Shown one piece after another: positions 8,803-17,455 of a DNA stretch of 64,000 bases (position 1 is the stretch's first letter; each line of letters begins with the position of its first letter). A model generated the notes under the pieces. The model was given only the letters and a program-made list of their open reading frames with translations, made no database searches and was not told the origin of the DNA. A program made the translations under genes and the position numbers. Location: the NCBI RefSeq assembly GCF_000814845.2, contig NZ_CP010431.2, positions 2,728,001-2,792,000 of the forward strand. Direction: 5' to 3'. The DNA comes from Pandoraea sputorum. Its GTDB lineage: Bacteria; Pseudomonadota; Gammaproteobacteria; Burkholderiales; Burkholderiaceae.

Positions 8803-9456
8803 ATGAACGACCTTCAACATTCTCCTTACGAAATCGTCCCCGAGGCGCCTGTGCGTCCGGCTGCGACCGGCTCCCCGGACATCATCGATCTTCCCTCGCC
8901 GGACCTGAGCGCCGGGGCCTCTCTGATGATTGCGCTTGCCCGGCGCAGAAGCACGCGGGAATATTCACCGGCTTCGTTGTCCGCCCAGCAACTCGGCGAC
9001 CTTTTGTGGGCCGCCAATGGCATTAACCGCGCGGACACCGGTGGACGCACGGCACCCTCCGCGCAGGGTGTTCACGAGATCGATATTTACGCTGCGTTGC
9101 CCGAAGGAGTGTACCGGTACGACCCCATTTCGCACGAGCTGCGGCTCAAGCATGCGGTGGATGCCCGAAACCTGACCGGGTATCAGGACTTCGTCAGCAA
9201 CGCGCCGCTGGATCTCGTTTATGTGGTGAGCCATGAACGCGCAGATCAGTTTCCTGCCGTGCAGCGGGACTCGTTTGCGGGGGTTGCCATCGGTGCAATC
9301 TCGCAGAACGTTTCGCTATACTGCGCCGCCTCGGGACTGGCGTGCGTAGTTCGCGGCTGGCTGAACCATCGTCTGCTCGCCGACGCCATGTCGCTGAACG
9401 AAAACGAAGTCCCCGTACTCGCACAGACGATCGGACACGCAGCGGTGACGCTCTGA
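8803..9456 (+). CDS. SagB/ThcOx-type nitroreductase family protein
   Basis: 217 residues. The nitroreductase FMN-binding start is clear (ARRRSTREYSPASLSAQQLGDLLWAANGINR). It continues with GGRTAPSAQGVHEIDIYAAL and the C-terminal GASGL-type helix (SLYCAASGLACVVRGW). This layout is typical of the SagB-like dehydrogenase subgroup, flavin-dependent oxidoreductases best known from azole-peptide clusters. No cyclodehydratase or precursor peptide is nearby, so a stand-alone reductase is more likely. It is convergent with the rhomboid gene. Confidence 0.85.
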   Translation: MNDLQHSPYEIVPEAPVRPAATGSPDIIDLPSPDLSAGASLMIALARRRSTREYSPASLSAQQLGDLLWAANGINRADTGGRTAPSAQGVHEIDIYAALPEGVYRYDPISHELRLKHAVDARNLTGYQDFVSNAPLDLVYVVSHERADQFPAVQRDSFAGVAIGAISQNVSLYCAASGLACVVRGWLNHRLLADAMSLNENEVPVLAQTIGHAAVTL

Positions 9457-9497
9457 AGAGCGGCGAAGCGAGGACGCAGCGTGGTGAACGCTCGAAT

Positions 9498-10127
9498 TTA
9501 CCCGCCAGCATGCTGCTGGCGGTTGTGCTGCCGCCAGTACAGCATCAGGAGTGCGCTTCCCAGCATTCCCCCCACATGGGCGAAATGCGCGATTCCGTTG
9601 AGCGTCCCGGAAACGCCTAGCGCCAACTCCGCAATACCGTAGAGCGTAGCGAACAGCCAGGCTGGAAGAGGGATGGGCGGAATAAGCAGAATGACCGTCC
9701 GGCGCGGGAACAGGACGGCAAATGCGAAGAGCAGGCCAAATACCCCGCCGGAGGCTCCCACGGTCGGATACGGCGAGGGAAGGAGCACAGACGTGACCAG
9801 CAGTTGTGTCAGCCCTGCGCTGAATGCGCTGCCGACGTAAAGCGCGAGCAAGCGCATTGCGCCGATCTCGTCTTCGATATCTCTGCCAAAGAGATAAAGC
9901 CCCCACATGTTGAAGGCGAGATGTACCCATCCCGAATGAAGCAGACTGTAGGTCAGCAGTTGCCAGACGTGAAAAGGTGCGACGGGATAAAGCGTGCCAG
10001 GGGTGTGCGCCATGTCCGAGGCTGCGGACGACAGGGGCCAAAGCGCGAGCACATCGATGGCGGTGTCGCCCACGGCCAGCTGAATCAAAAACGCCACGAC
10101 GTTGATAAGGACAATGAGTTGGGTCAT
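9498..10127 (-). CDS. rhomboid family intramembrane serine protease
   Basis: 209 residues with six or seven hydrophobic helices. The catalytic serine is in GASGG (S126), and the partner histidine is H184 in HFAHVGG. The L1/TM2 motif WQLLTYSLLHSGWVHLAFNM carries the conserved H and N. The family cleaves transmembrane substrates in the inner membrane. The ATG at 10127 follows an unknown 117-residue gene by 17 bases on the same strand, so they are probably co-transcribed. Confidence 0.92.
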   Translation of the reverse strand: MTQLIVLINVVAFLIQLAVGDTAIDVLALWPLSSAASDMAHTPGTLYPVAPFHVWQLLTYSLLHSGWVHLAFNMWGLYLFGRDIEDEIGAMRLLALYVGSAFSAGLTQLLVTSVLLPSPYPTVGASGGVFGLLFAFAVLFPRRTVILLIPPIPLPAWLFATLYGIAELALGVSGTLNGIAHFAHVGGMLGSALLMLYWRQHNRQQHAGG

Positions 10128-10144
10128 GGCGATTTTCGCTTTCT

Positions 10145-10498
10145 TCAATGAAGCACCCGGGGCAACGGGATGGGGATCGGTGCCATGAGTGCAATGTCGA
10201 AGTCGGTCCCCGCCATCGCATCGATCACCCGGTGCGCATGCGCGACAGCGACCTGAATGGCGCGATACGGGTCCGTATCCAGACAATTGCTCAGCCGAAT
10301 ATGAATGACGACGCCTTCCGATGCAACGGCTTCATTGCGTTCCCCCGGATCGTCGGTGTCCCCGACGCTAACACCACGCAAGACAGCGATGGGCACATAG
10401 CGCCGCTCATTGCTTGGAACAGAAAAGCCCCCCGGACCGACAAGTTTTGCCTGTGCCTCGATCTCGAAGCCTTTGTATCGCTGGTGAAGGGAAGACAT
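10145..10498 (-). CDS. hypothetical protein, 117 residues
   Basis: A small soluble protein without signal peptide or membrane helix. It reads as one mixed alpha/beta domain: a basic N-terminus (MSSLHQRYKGFEIEAQAKL), then a short helix near VAVAHAHRVIDAM. No family could be assigned. GGAG precedes the ATG at good spacing, and the gene sits directly upstream of the rhomboid protease, so it is real. Confidence 0.72.
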   Translation of the reverse strand: MSSLHQRYKGFEIEAQAKLVGPGGFSVPSNERRYVPIAVLRGVSVGDTDDPGERNEAVASEGVVIHIRLSNCLDTDPYRAIQVAVAHAHRVIDAMAGTDFDIALMAPIPIPLPRVLH

Positions 10499-10884
10499 GG
10501 AATCTCCGGTAAGTCATTTGAGTGATGTGCGCGTTTGCGGTGCCGTACATCTCGCCATCGGCTATCTCAAATGTATAGGCCCGTTCATGGCGATCGCCAT
10601 GACGCATGTCAAAACCGCATGCGCACGGGGCCGATGCGCAGGGTTTCTCCTTACGCCGACATTGCGCGTTCGCGTTGGGGTGGGGTGGGGTGACAGGCCG
10701 TGAGCGTTGAGCAACATTGATTTGCGACAAGGCTCCCCGCAGACAACGTGCCAAGCTGAAACGGTCGCGGATCGTACTGTGACGCTCGCCGTTTTTTGGG
10801 CACCCACAGTGAGTCGCGCAGGCGGCTCGCTTCGGCCACGGAGGACGGTGCACAAAGGCGTAGTCAGGTTTGAGGAGCAGATCG
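10499..10884. other. intergenic region between divergent genes
   Basis: 386 bases with no convincing gene. It must hold promoters for the hypothetical/rhomboid pair (-) and for the phosphoribosyltransferase (+). An FNR-like TTGAT-TTGC-GACAA (8 of 10 consensus positions) lies at 10717-10730. A G-rich run of three GGGG tracts lies at 10677-10690. Confidence 0.45.
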
Positions 10885-11514
10885 ATGCGTCCGTTTTCCA
10901 ACAGACAAGACGCCGGACGTCAGTTGGGTCGGGCGTTGGGTCGTTACGCGGGCAAACATCCGTTGATATTAGGCGTGCCGCGAGGGGGCGTGCCCGTCGC
11001 AAGCGCCGTTGCCACCGCGCTGGGCGGCGATCTCGATCTTGTACTGGTGCGCAAACTGAGGGCTCCCGGAAATGCCGAGCTTGCGATTGGCGCCGTAGAC
11101 GAATCCGGCGAGACGTTTCTGACACCTTACGCCCGAATGGGAAACCTCAAGAGCACCTATTTGCAGCAAGAGAGGCTCGCGCAACTGGAAACGTTGAAGC
11201 GCAGACGCGCCAGTCTTACGCCGGGCCGGAAGAGCATCAGCCCGCGGGGACGCATTGCGATTGTCGTCGATGACGGGGTCGCCACGGGATCCTCCATGAT
11301 CGCTGCGTTGCAGGCTGTGCGGCAATACGCACCGGCTCGTCTCATCTGTGCGGTGCCGGTGGCGCCGTCAGACGCGCTTCGCGCGCTTGCCACGTATGCC
11401 GACGAAGTGGTGAGCCTCGCCACGCCGGATGACTTTGCCGCAGTGGGAGAGTTCTATGAGGACTTTGCTCAGGTAAGTGACGATGAGGTGTTGACATGCC
11501 TGAAGATGACTTGA
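10885..11514 (+). CDS. phosphoribosyltransferase domain protein
   Basis: 209 residues. It has a type I PRTase fold with the PRPP-binding loop VVDDGVATG (127-135) and an N-terminal GVPRGGVPVA segment. This subgroup is usually annotated as a putative phosphoribosyl transferase of unknown base specificity and is common in stress loci with Usp genes. GAGGAG lies 8 bases before ATG 10885. It is 37 bases upstream of the ribonucleotide reductase gene, so an operon is likely, hinting at nucleotide salvage feeding dNTP synthesis. Confidence 0.87.
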   Translation: MRPFSNRQDAGRQLGRALGRYAGKHPLILGVPRGGVPVASAVATALGGDLDLVLVRKLRAPGNAELAIGAVDESGETFLTPYARMGNLKSTYLQQERLAQLETLKRRRASLTPGRKSISPRGRIAIVVDDGVATGSSMIAALQAVRQYAPARLICAVPVAPSDALRALATYADEVVSLATPDDFAAVGEFYEDFAQVSDDEVLTCLKMT

Positions 11515-11551
11515 CCCGATTCCCTAATCTGCAAGGCGCGAGTTGCATGAC

Positions 11552-13357
11552 ATGAAATCGCCCCCAGCATCGGAAATCTGCAACAGCCTATTAGCGCAGC
11601 GATACTTTGCGCCAGGGGAATCGACACGCAACGACGTCTACCGCCGTGTCGCGTGCGCGCTTGCGCAGGCCGAGCAGCCCAAACACCGAGCGCATCAAGC
11701 GCGGCGCATCTACGCCAATATGCTCCGTGGAGCGATCGGTGCGGGTCGAATCATGGCCAACGCAGGGACGCTTAAATCGGCCACGATGATCAATTGCTTC
11801 GTTCATCCGATCGTGGCGCCAGATACCCAAGTTGCGCAACAGCACGACATTCTGCGCGCGATACAGAACGCCTGCCGCACACTGCGCATGGGCGGCGGCG
11901 TGGGCTACGATTTCTCGAGCGTCGCCCCATGCAACGCCAGCGTGGGCGAGGAGGGCGGTTCGACCGGAGATGTCTGTGCAGTCATCGACCGCTTCGATCT
12001 CGCCTGCCGTTCGTTGCCACTTCCCGACACACGAGGAGGTGCGCAAATGGCGGTATTGCGATGCGACCATCCTGACCTGGAGGCCTTTATCGAGGCGAAG
12101 CGCGGCAGACTGCGCTGGGCGACGTTCAACGTTTCCATCGCGGTAACCGACGCTTTCATGCACGCCGTCGAGAACGACGCCGTGTGGCAACTTCAGCACC
12201 GTGCGACGCCCGACGCGAGAACGCTGGGGCGCGGTGTACACCGACTTGTCAACGGCAACTGGTGCTACGCCACCGTACCCGCGCGTCGTTTGTGGCGCCG
12301 CATTGCCGAAGCGGCTCATGACAGTGCGGAACCCGGGCTGCTCTTCATCGACACGATTCGGCGCGCCGACGATCTGGCCGATATCGAATCGATCGCCGCG
12401 ACGAACCCATGCGGTGAACAACCATTGCCTCCATGGGGGAGCTGCGTTCTCGGCCCGATCGACCTCTCACGCAGAGTCCGGCATCCGTTCGGAGTCGGTG
12501 GCAAGCCGGCGTTCGATTTTGCGACGCTCGGCCACCTCGTTCGCACACAGGTGCGAATGCTGGACAATGCCATCGATATCACGCAATGGCCAATGACGGA
12601 GCAGTGCATCGAGGCCAGGAGCAAGCGACGCATCGGTGTGGGAGTCACCGCGCTAGGCGACGCACTGACGATGATGTGCCAGCGCTACGATTCGCAAGCG
12701 GCACGCGATCTGGCCAGCGATATCGGCCGATGCCTTCGCGATAACGCTTACATGGCCTCGGCGATGCTCGCGGGCGAGCGCGGCCCATACCCGTTGTTTC
12801 GGCTCGAGCGAACCTTGTCCGCAGGTCACTTCGCCTCTTCGCTGCCCGACGCAGTGCGCGATCTCATCGCTCGGCAGGGGTTGCGTAACAGTCACTTGCT
12901 ATCGATCGCCCCAACCGGCAGTGTCAGTCTGGCGTTCTGTTCAAATTGTTCGAGCGGCATCGAACCCGCTTTCGACTGGGTGTTTCAGCGGCGTATGCGC
13001 CTGAACGACGAACCGGCGCGGGACTATCGACTCAAGAATCACGCGTTTCTGTCCTTTCAGAGGCTATGCGGCGAGCAAACGGCATTGCCTGACTACTTTG
13101 TCACGGCTGGGCAGGTCTCGGGCAGCGATCACCTCAACATGGTGGCGGCCCTTCAACCGTTTATCGATGGCGGCATTTCCAAAACCGTCCTGCTCTCGAA
13201 ACCCACATCGGTGCAAGAGGTAGGGACCATATTTAAGCAGGCCTGGCGTGCAGGACTCAAGGGGGTGACAGTCTTCCGCCAGGATGACATCGCCGATGCG
13301 GTACTGCATACGATCCCTTCGCCGTGCGACACCCCCCGGTGTGGCGTCGCGAGTTGA
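11552..13357 (+). CDS. nrdJ: adenosylcobalamin-dependent (class II) ribonucleotide reductase
   Basis: About 601 residues. It reduces ribonucleotides to deoxyribonucleotides with a B12-generated thiyl radical, independently of oxygen. Visible features are the first redox Cys in MINCF, the radical/catalytic segment NPCGEQPL followed by GSCVLG, the phosphate/GTG-like segment SIAPTGSVSLAFCSNCSSGIEP, and a C-terminal Cys pair (CDTPRC) for re-reduction. The length fits the short NrdJ subtype. An in-frame TTG at 11543 with AAGG upstream is an alternative start. Its place among low-oxygen stress genes fits DNA precursor supply without oxygen. Confidence 0.93.
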   Translation: MKSPPASEICNSLLAQRYFAPGESTRNDVYRRVACALAQAEQPKHRAHQARRIYANMLRGAIGAGRIMANAGTLKSATMINCFVHPIVAPDTQVAQQHDILRAIQNACRTLRMGGGVGYDFSSVAPCNASVGEEGGSTGDVCAVIDRFDLACRSLPLPDTRGGAQMAVLRCDHPDLEAFIEAKRGRLRWATFNVSIAVTDAFMHAVENDAVWQLQHRATPDARTLGRGVHRLVNGNWCYATVPARRLWRRIAEAAHDSAEPGLLFIDTIRRADDLADIESIAATNPCGEQPLPPWGSCVLGPIDLSRRVRHPFGVGGKPAFDFATLGHLVRTQVRMLDNAIDITQWPMTEQCIEARSKRRIGVGVTALGDALTMMCQRYDSQAARDLASDIGRCLRDNAYMASAMLAGERGPYPLFRLERTLSAGHFASSLPDAVRDLIARQGLRNSHLLSIAPTGSVSLAFCSNCSSGIEPAFDWVFQRRMRLNDEPARDYRLKNHAFLSFQRLCGEQTALPDYFVTAGQVSGSDHLNMVAALQPFIDGGISKTVLLSKPTSVQEVGTIFKQAWRAGLKGVTVFRQDDIADAVLHTIPSPCDTPRCGVAS

Positions 13358-13394
13358 TTCGCGCGCCCCGGGGTAAGGACGGCCCCTCCTGCCA

Positions 13395-13868
13395 TCAGCG
13401 TTTCGGCGGCGTCGGGCAGTTCGCGCAAAGGTGCAGATCACCGAGATAGCCAGGAATATCCCAATGGAAATTCAATTCCGCGCTCCCCCGGGCGGGGACT
13501 CGAACGGTGCGGTGCTCGGCCATTTGTGGCATTTGCGCCGCAACGCCGTAACGCCCAGGCGGCAATTTGACGAACAGGAACGGGCCTTCGGTTCTCACTG
13601 CGAGTATCGAATGTCCGGCGGCGTCGGAGATCATCACATCCACGTCCGACAGATAGCTGCCGGACGTCGTTGCGAAGGTCATTCGCAGGTTGTATCTGGC
13701 GGCCGCCTCGCGGAATTGTTGGACTTCATCCTCACCGATGCCGCCGGTGATAAAGGGGACCTCCGACGATTTCTCGTGTGTGGTAAGGGGCGCCGATACG
13801 GCATTGTCTGCCGTCCATAGGGCAGGAAGCCAGCAAAGCAAGCAGGCTATAGCAACGAATCTGATCAT
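13395..13868 (-). CDS. exported hypothetical protein, carboxypeptidase-regulatory-like fold
   Basis: 157 residues. A signal peptide at about 1-25 (MIRFVAIACLLCWLPALW) precedes a beta-sandwich-like domain with YLSDVDVMISDAAGHSIL and LPPGRYGVAA, typical of transthyretin/carboxypeptidase-regulatory-like domains. It ends in a small Cys pair (CANC). A strong AAGGGGAA precedes the ATG at 13868. It lies 47 bases downstream of the BON gene on the same strand, so they probably form an operon. Periplasmic; function unknown. Confidence 0.75.
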   Translation of the reverse strand: MIRFVAIACLLCWLPALWTADNAVSAPLTTHEKSSEVPFITGGIGEDEVQQFREAAARYNLRMTFATTSGSYLSDVDVMISDAAGHSILAVRTEGPFLFVKLPPGRYGVAAQMPQMAEHRTVRVPARGSAELNFHWDIPGYLGDLHLCANCPTPPKR

Positions 13869-13915
13869 GGCAATTCCCCTTGGAAGCCTCATGATGCAGC
13901 GCGCCGACGGCACGC

Positions 13916-14572
13916 CTACGGGCGCCCGACGGACATTTCATCGATTACATGTCGCACGCCGGGAGCGGACCACGCGGCGTTGCACGCCATCGTCTTCTCA
14001 TCCAGAGAACTGACATTCCCGCGCAACGTGACCGTGCCGTCGGCGACGTGAACGGAGATATGCCGCGCATCTTCCTCGGCATGCCGCCTGAGCGCCGACT
14101 CAATCTTGCTGGTGATATCGGTCGGTGCCGCACGGCGCTTGATACGAATATCGTTGAAGACGGTGTTGACACCACGAAGGTGCGCGACGACCTTCTCTGC
14201 CGCTAGCATCTGGTAGCCCCAGTCGACTTCACCGGTCAGCGTAACGCACCCTTTTTCCACGGTGACTTGTACGGCACGCTCGGATAGCCCTGCGCTCCAA
14301 AGCAGTACGGTGCGCGCAGTACTCGCGATGTCGGCATCGGTGCGTCGATGCTCGTTGGGTACCGCTACCACCATTTCGACGACCACGGCCCGCACGCCTT
14401 CGACACGCTGCGTCGCCCGCTTTGTCGCGAGTTTCTCTGCGTAGCTATGCAGATGGCCCGACAGCGTGACGATACCGTCGTGGACTTGTACGCCGATGTC
14501 CGCGGCATTGATGGCAGGGTCCCACTCCAGTTCCTGCTCCACGTCCTTCTTCAACTGAAGATCGTTTTTCAT
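13916..14572 (-). CDS. BON-domain protein with three BON repeats
   Basis: 218 residues with three BON domains (about 1-68, 78-146 and 150-216), each with the pattern -V-V-DG-VTL-G-V----(K). BON domains are associated with envelope stabilisation and osmotic stress (OsmY family). Unlike OsmY, no signal peptide is visible (MKNDLQLKKDVEQEL), so it is probably cytoplasmic. The start has a near-perfect AAGGAGGT. An FNR-like box at 14662-14675 lies 90 bases upstream. Confidence 0.9.
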   Translation of the reverse strand: MKNDLQLKKDVEQELEWDPAINAADIGVQVHDGIVTLSGHLHSYAEKLATKRATQRVEGVRAVVVEMVVAVPNEHRRTDADIASTARTVLLWSAGLSERAVQVTVEKGCVTLTGEVDWGYQMLAAEKVVAHLRGVNTVFNDIRIKRRAAPTDITSKIESALRRHAEEDARHISVHVADGTVTLRGNVSSLDEKTMACNAAWSAPGVRHVIDEMSVGRP

Positions 14573-14661
14573 CCTTACCTCCTTGTTTTACCGAAGGCGG
14601 TGCGCCCCGCGTCGATGACACCGCCCCACGATTCAAGCTAATCCATCGGGGCTCGGCGGGA

Positions 14662-14675
14662 TTGACGCTGGTCAA
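14662..14675. promoter_or_regulatory. FNR/ANR-like box upstream of the BON gene
   Basis: TTGAC-GCTG-GTCAA is a perfect 5-bp inverted repeat with 4-bp spacing, 90 bases from the BON start codon. The arms are identical to those of the box before hsp20 at 5246, at almost the same distance. Confidence 0.6.
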
Positions 14676-14793
14676 TGATCCGGTTGCATGAGCCGAATTC
14701 GGTGCCCGGATTTTCGACGCCAAACAGGGGTTGGGGACGGCGGGCGGTTCCGGTGAAGTCGTGCGTTGCCGTTACCGCTTAGCCCACGGGGCG

Positions 14794-15744
14794 TCACCCA
14801 TGCGACCCGCGTACGAGCAGGACCGGTGTTCGGGCGATCTGCGCCACGCGTCCGGCGACCGTGCCCAGCATCCAACGAACGATGCCGCGTCGCCCGTGAG
14901 TACCCATTACGATCAGGTCGGCATGCCAGCGTTGCGCCTCCCGGACAATCGCGTGCGCAATATCGTCCCTTGTGCGGTCCGTTCTGATGAGCGCGGTGCT
15001 AGATCTGGATGACGTTTGGGCGAGCGTCAGTTTTGCCGCCTCAAGCGCACGAGTCCCTTCTTCCACGAATTCGTTTTCGAGAAAATCGACGGGGACAAGA
15101 TCGCTCAGGCGCACCGCGCAATCGACCACGTAGAGTGCTCGGACATGCGTGACGCTCGTGGCAAACCGCAGGCCGAAGCACATTGCCTGCGTCGCCTGCT
15201 CGCTGCCGTCAATGGCGAACAACAAGCGATTGAGCGAATGGCTGACCTTTTCTGAAGAGATTTCGGGCACGACGAGCACCGGGCAGTTTGCGAGTCGCGC
15301 CACTGGTTCTGAAACGACACCCTCGATCCAGCGCGACAAGCCATGGTGCTGATGTGTGCCGAGCACCACCAGTTCCGCGTGCCATGCGAGCGCGTCGTCG
15401 ACGAGAGCGTGCACGACGTCACCACCGTGCTGGGACAGGTCGATTGTGTGCGTTTCGACGTGAATGTCCCGCTCGGCAAAAGCGCCGGCGGCGGCGGCAA
15501 CCGCCTCGTGCGCCTTCTCCGACAGTTCTGCGCGTGCCGCATTCAGCGCTTCGCCGACGAGCGAGCCTACGGGCACATGCGTGAGCGGGTTCTCAGCGAC
15601 ACTCACGAGACGGACCGCACCCGAGGGGGCGATAACACGTCGTGCAACGGCAATAGCATGTCTTGCCTCGCCATACGGGTCGATTGCGACGAACACGCGG
15701 GCGGGTAAGTGAGGGGGTGATTTCAGGGAAGTCGGTCCGTTCAT
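14794..15744 (-). CDS. universal stress protein, tandem UspA domains
   Basis: 316 residues with two UspA domains (about 15-160 and 165-316). The second has the complete ATP loop GTHGRRGIVRWMLGT. In the first, the equivalent GTHQHHG lacks the second Gly, so probably only the C-terminal half binds nucleotide. The sequence differs clearly from the tandem Usp at 628, so it is a separate paralogue. An FNR-like box at 15885-15898 lies about 140 bases upstream. Confidence 0.9.
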   Translation of the reverse strand: MNGPTSLKSPPHLPARVFVAIDPYGEARHAIAVARRVIAPSGAVRLVSVAENPLTHVPVGSLVGEALNAARAELSEKAHEAVAAAAGAFAERDIHVETHTIDLSQHGGDVVHALVDDALAWHAELVVLGTHQHHGLSRWIEGVVSEPVARLANCPVLVVPEISSEKVSHSLNRLLFAIDGSEQATQAMCFGLRFATSVTHVRALYVVDCAVRLSDLVPVDFLENEFVEEGTRALEAAKLTLAQTSSRSSTALIRTDRTRDDIAHAIVREAQRWHADLIVMGTHGRRGIVRWMLGTVAGRVAQIARTPVLLVRGSHG

Positions 15745-15884
15745 TGTTCACCACCTTTACGAATCGGGTTGTGCCAGGGGCGCGCGATCAATGCCGAAAG
15801 CGACGTTTGAGACGCGCTCACGAACGTCACCGTCTCGCGATCCGGCCGACGGTTTCAGTTTGGACGACGCCAGCCTCCGGCAGG

Positions 15885-15898
15885 TTGATTGAGGTCAA
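15885..15898. promoter_or_regulatory. FNR/ANR-like box, usp side
   Basis: TTGAT-TGAG-GTCAA has one consensus arm and one arm with a single change. It lies about 140 bases upstream of the Usp start at 15744. Confidence 0.58.
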
Positions 15899-15967
15899 CC
15901 ATCGGGCATGCCCCATGGGCTACGGACCGATGACAAGCGCGCAATGTGACGACGCCCACATGCCTTG

Positions 15968-15981
15968 TTGACTTGCATCAA
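15968..15981. promoter_or_regulatory. FNR/ANR-like box, rightward gene side
   Basis: TTGAC-TTGC-ATCAA has one consensus arm (ATCAA) and one with a single change. It lies 104 bases before the ATG at 16085 and 83 bases from the box at 15885. Confidence 0.58.
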
Positions 15982-16084
15982 GCCTCGTGCGGTGCTCGGA
16001 ACTAGCGTTGAGACGGGTTCCCGGAGGGGGCATGAAACGGCGTCGCCAGACCGGGCCTGTGTAAAAACTGAGGAGACAAACATC

Positions 16085-16522
16085 ATGCGAAGCGAGACGA
16101 GGCATGGGCGCGTTTGCGTCTTGATTTCTGCGGTATTTGCCATGCTGGCCGGGGAAGCGGGCGCACAACCGGTAGACGGCAATTGGGGGTGTGCGCAGGG
16201 TTATGGTCCCGGCATGATGCGTGACGGGAATGCCGGCCGAATGATGGGGCAGGGCATGATGGATGGGCCAGGGGGATGCGCTCCGTGTGCCGATGCCGAT
16301 CGGTTCCCGCAGCGCGAGAAGCTCAACCTGAGCGTCGATCAGGTACGCAGCAATATGGAGTCATGGCTAAGACGAGCGGGCAACCCGCGCCTGAAGGTGG
16401 GTAAGGTGGCCGAGCGCGATGCCGATACGGTTTCCGTCGAAGTCGTGACGGTCGAAAAGAACGTGCTCGTGCAACGCTACGACGTGAACCGGCACTCCGG
16501 CTGCATCCGACCGGCGCGGTAG
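16085..16522 (+). CDS. small exported Gly/Met-rich protein, unknown function
   Basis: 145 residues. A signal peptide ends near residue 28 (MLAGEAGA-QP). A Gly/Met/Cys-rich segment follows (about 35-70, with repeated GMM/GQGMM and C-APC), then a C-terminal alpha/beta domain (EKLNLSVDQVRSNMESWLRRAG..). The Met and Cys clusters suggest metal (copper) contact, but this is inference. GAGGAG precedes the ATG by 11 bases. The upstream FNR-like box suggests co-regulation with the neighbouring stress genes. Confidence 0.78.
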   Translation: MRSETRHGRVCVLISAVFAMLAGEAGAQPVDGNWGCAQGYGPGMMRDGNAGRMMGQGMMDGPGGCAPCADADRFPQREKLNLSVDQVRSNMESWLRRAGNPRLKVGKVAERDADTVSVEVVTVEKNVLVQRYDVNRHSGCIRPAR

Positions 16523-16621
16523 TCAGCGGCATTGCCTTGGGATCGGGGCAGACGCCTTGGGCACCTTATCCCCGTGCGAAACGACAAGCGAATGTCGGAC
16601 GGCCGGGCTCAATCGTCCGCT

Positions 16622-16849
16622 TCAGCGGGATTTAGACGCTCTTTCCTTCTTCTGTCGTTTGCGCGACATATCGGAAATGAGCCACCGCGCAACCGCCTCG
16701 GGGCCGTTGATATCGCAGGAGGCAAGACGGCAATCGTCGTCAAGGTACGCAATCACCGATCCATTGACGACACGGTAGTGCCCCACGTACCGGCGACCGT
16801 TGATCTCGACTTCCACCGGCGTGCGGCTATCTGAATTGAATGGCGACAT
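16622..16849 (-). CDS. small hypothetical protein, 75 residues
   Basis: The translation has a plausible compact beta-rich core (VEVEINGRRYVGHYRVVNGSVIAYL) and a very basic tail (MSRKRQKKERASKSR). No family was recognised. There is no obvious Shine-Dalgarno sequence. Support is the protein-like composition and its location opposite DUF883, with a shared FNR-like site between them at 16929. Confidence 0.55.
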   Translation of the reverse strand: MSPFNSDSRTPVEVEINGRRYVGHYRVVNGSVIAYLDDDCRLASCDINGPEAVARWLISDMSRKRQKKERASKSR

Positions 16850-16928
16850 GATCGGGCTTGTTCCGATGTTTTTACCGCTTCACGATAGTCACGACGGCGC
16901 TCGGATTTGCACGGAAATCAGGAGATGC

Positions 16929-16942
16929 TTGATCTATGTCAT
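16929..16942. promoter_or_regulatory. FNR/ANR-like site between small gene and DUF883
   Basis: TTGAT-CTAT-GTCAT has one consensus arm, while the other differs at two positions. It lies 80 bases from the leftward 75-residue gene and 126 bases from the DUF883 gene. Confidence 0.42.
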
Positions 16943-17067
16943 CGCCGCTCGAAGTGCCCGGGTTTTGACCTGAGGCAAAGCCAACCGACGAATCGATGCC
17001 ACTATCCAAAAGGCGCCAGACAGTCCGGCGGCGACAAATGCAGTGCCAGAACTCAAAGGAGTCGAAC

Positions 17068-17442
17068 ATGAACGACACTTCGATGGAACATCGGAATCAA
17101 CGGCAGACCCTCATCAACGATGCAGATGCGCTGCTCGCGGACGTCAAAGCGCTTTTGAAGGACCTCGCCGACGAAGCAAGTCTGGAGGTGGGGCAAGCCA
17201 ATCCGTCGCTCGGTGCGCGACTGCAGAATCTAACCGCGCATCTTGAGGACTTGCGCAAGACAAGCCGCCAAACAATGTCCGAATGGGCGACGGTGACAGA
17301 TGGCTATGTGCACGCGCACCCGTGGAAAGCGCTCGCCGCGACGGCCTCGGTCGCGGCGGTGGCGGCAGCGGCGGGAGCGATCGCGGTGCCCAAGCTCGTG
17401 CGACGCCGGGCGCGTGCGACGGATGGCGACGTCCAGTTGTAA
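17068..17442 (+). CDS. DUF883 (ElaB/YqjD-like) membrane-anchored protein
   Basis: 124 residues. A soluble amphipathic helical region (about 10-85) is followed by a C-terminal hydrophobic, Ala/Gly-zipper helix (about 92-115) and the basic tail RRRARATDG. This is the ElaB/YqjD/YgaM architecture. Those proteins bind ribosomes at the inner membrane in stationary phase. CAAAGGAG lies 8 bases before the ATG at 17068. It is the last gene of the stress block before the atypical region. Confidence 0.88.
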   Translation: MNDTSMEHRNQRQTLINDADALLADVKALLKDLADEASLEVGQANPSLGARLQNLTAHLEDLRKTSRQTMSEWATVTDGYVHAHPWKALAATASVAAVAAAAGAIAVPKLVRRRARATDGDVQL

Positions 17443-17455
17443 CGCTATTGCGCAA

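Larger units (their letters stand above)
15745..16084. other. divergent regulatory region with two FNR-like boxes
   Basis: 340 bases between a Usp (-) and a small exported protein (+). No gene is seen. Two FNR/ANR-like palindromes, at 15885 and 15968, give one site per divergent promoter. Confidence 0.5.

Noticed and set aside
10677..10690. Possible G-quadruplex from GGGG tracts
   Set aside because: Only three adjacent GGGG tracts were seen; a fourth tract at suitable distance is missing.
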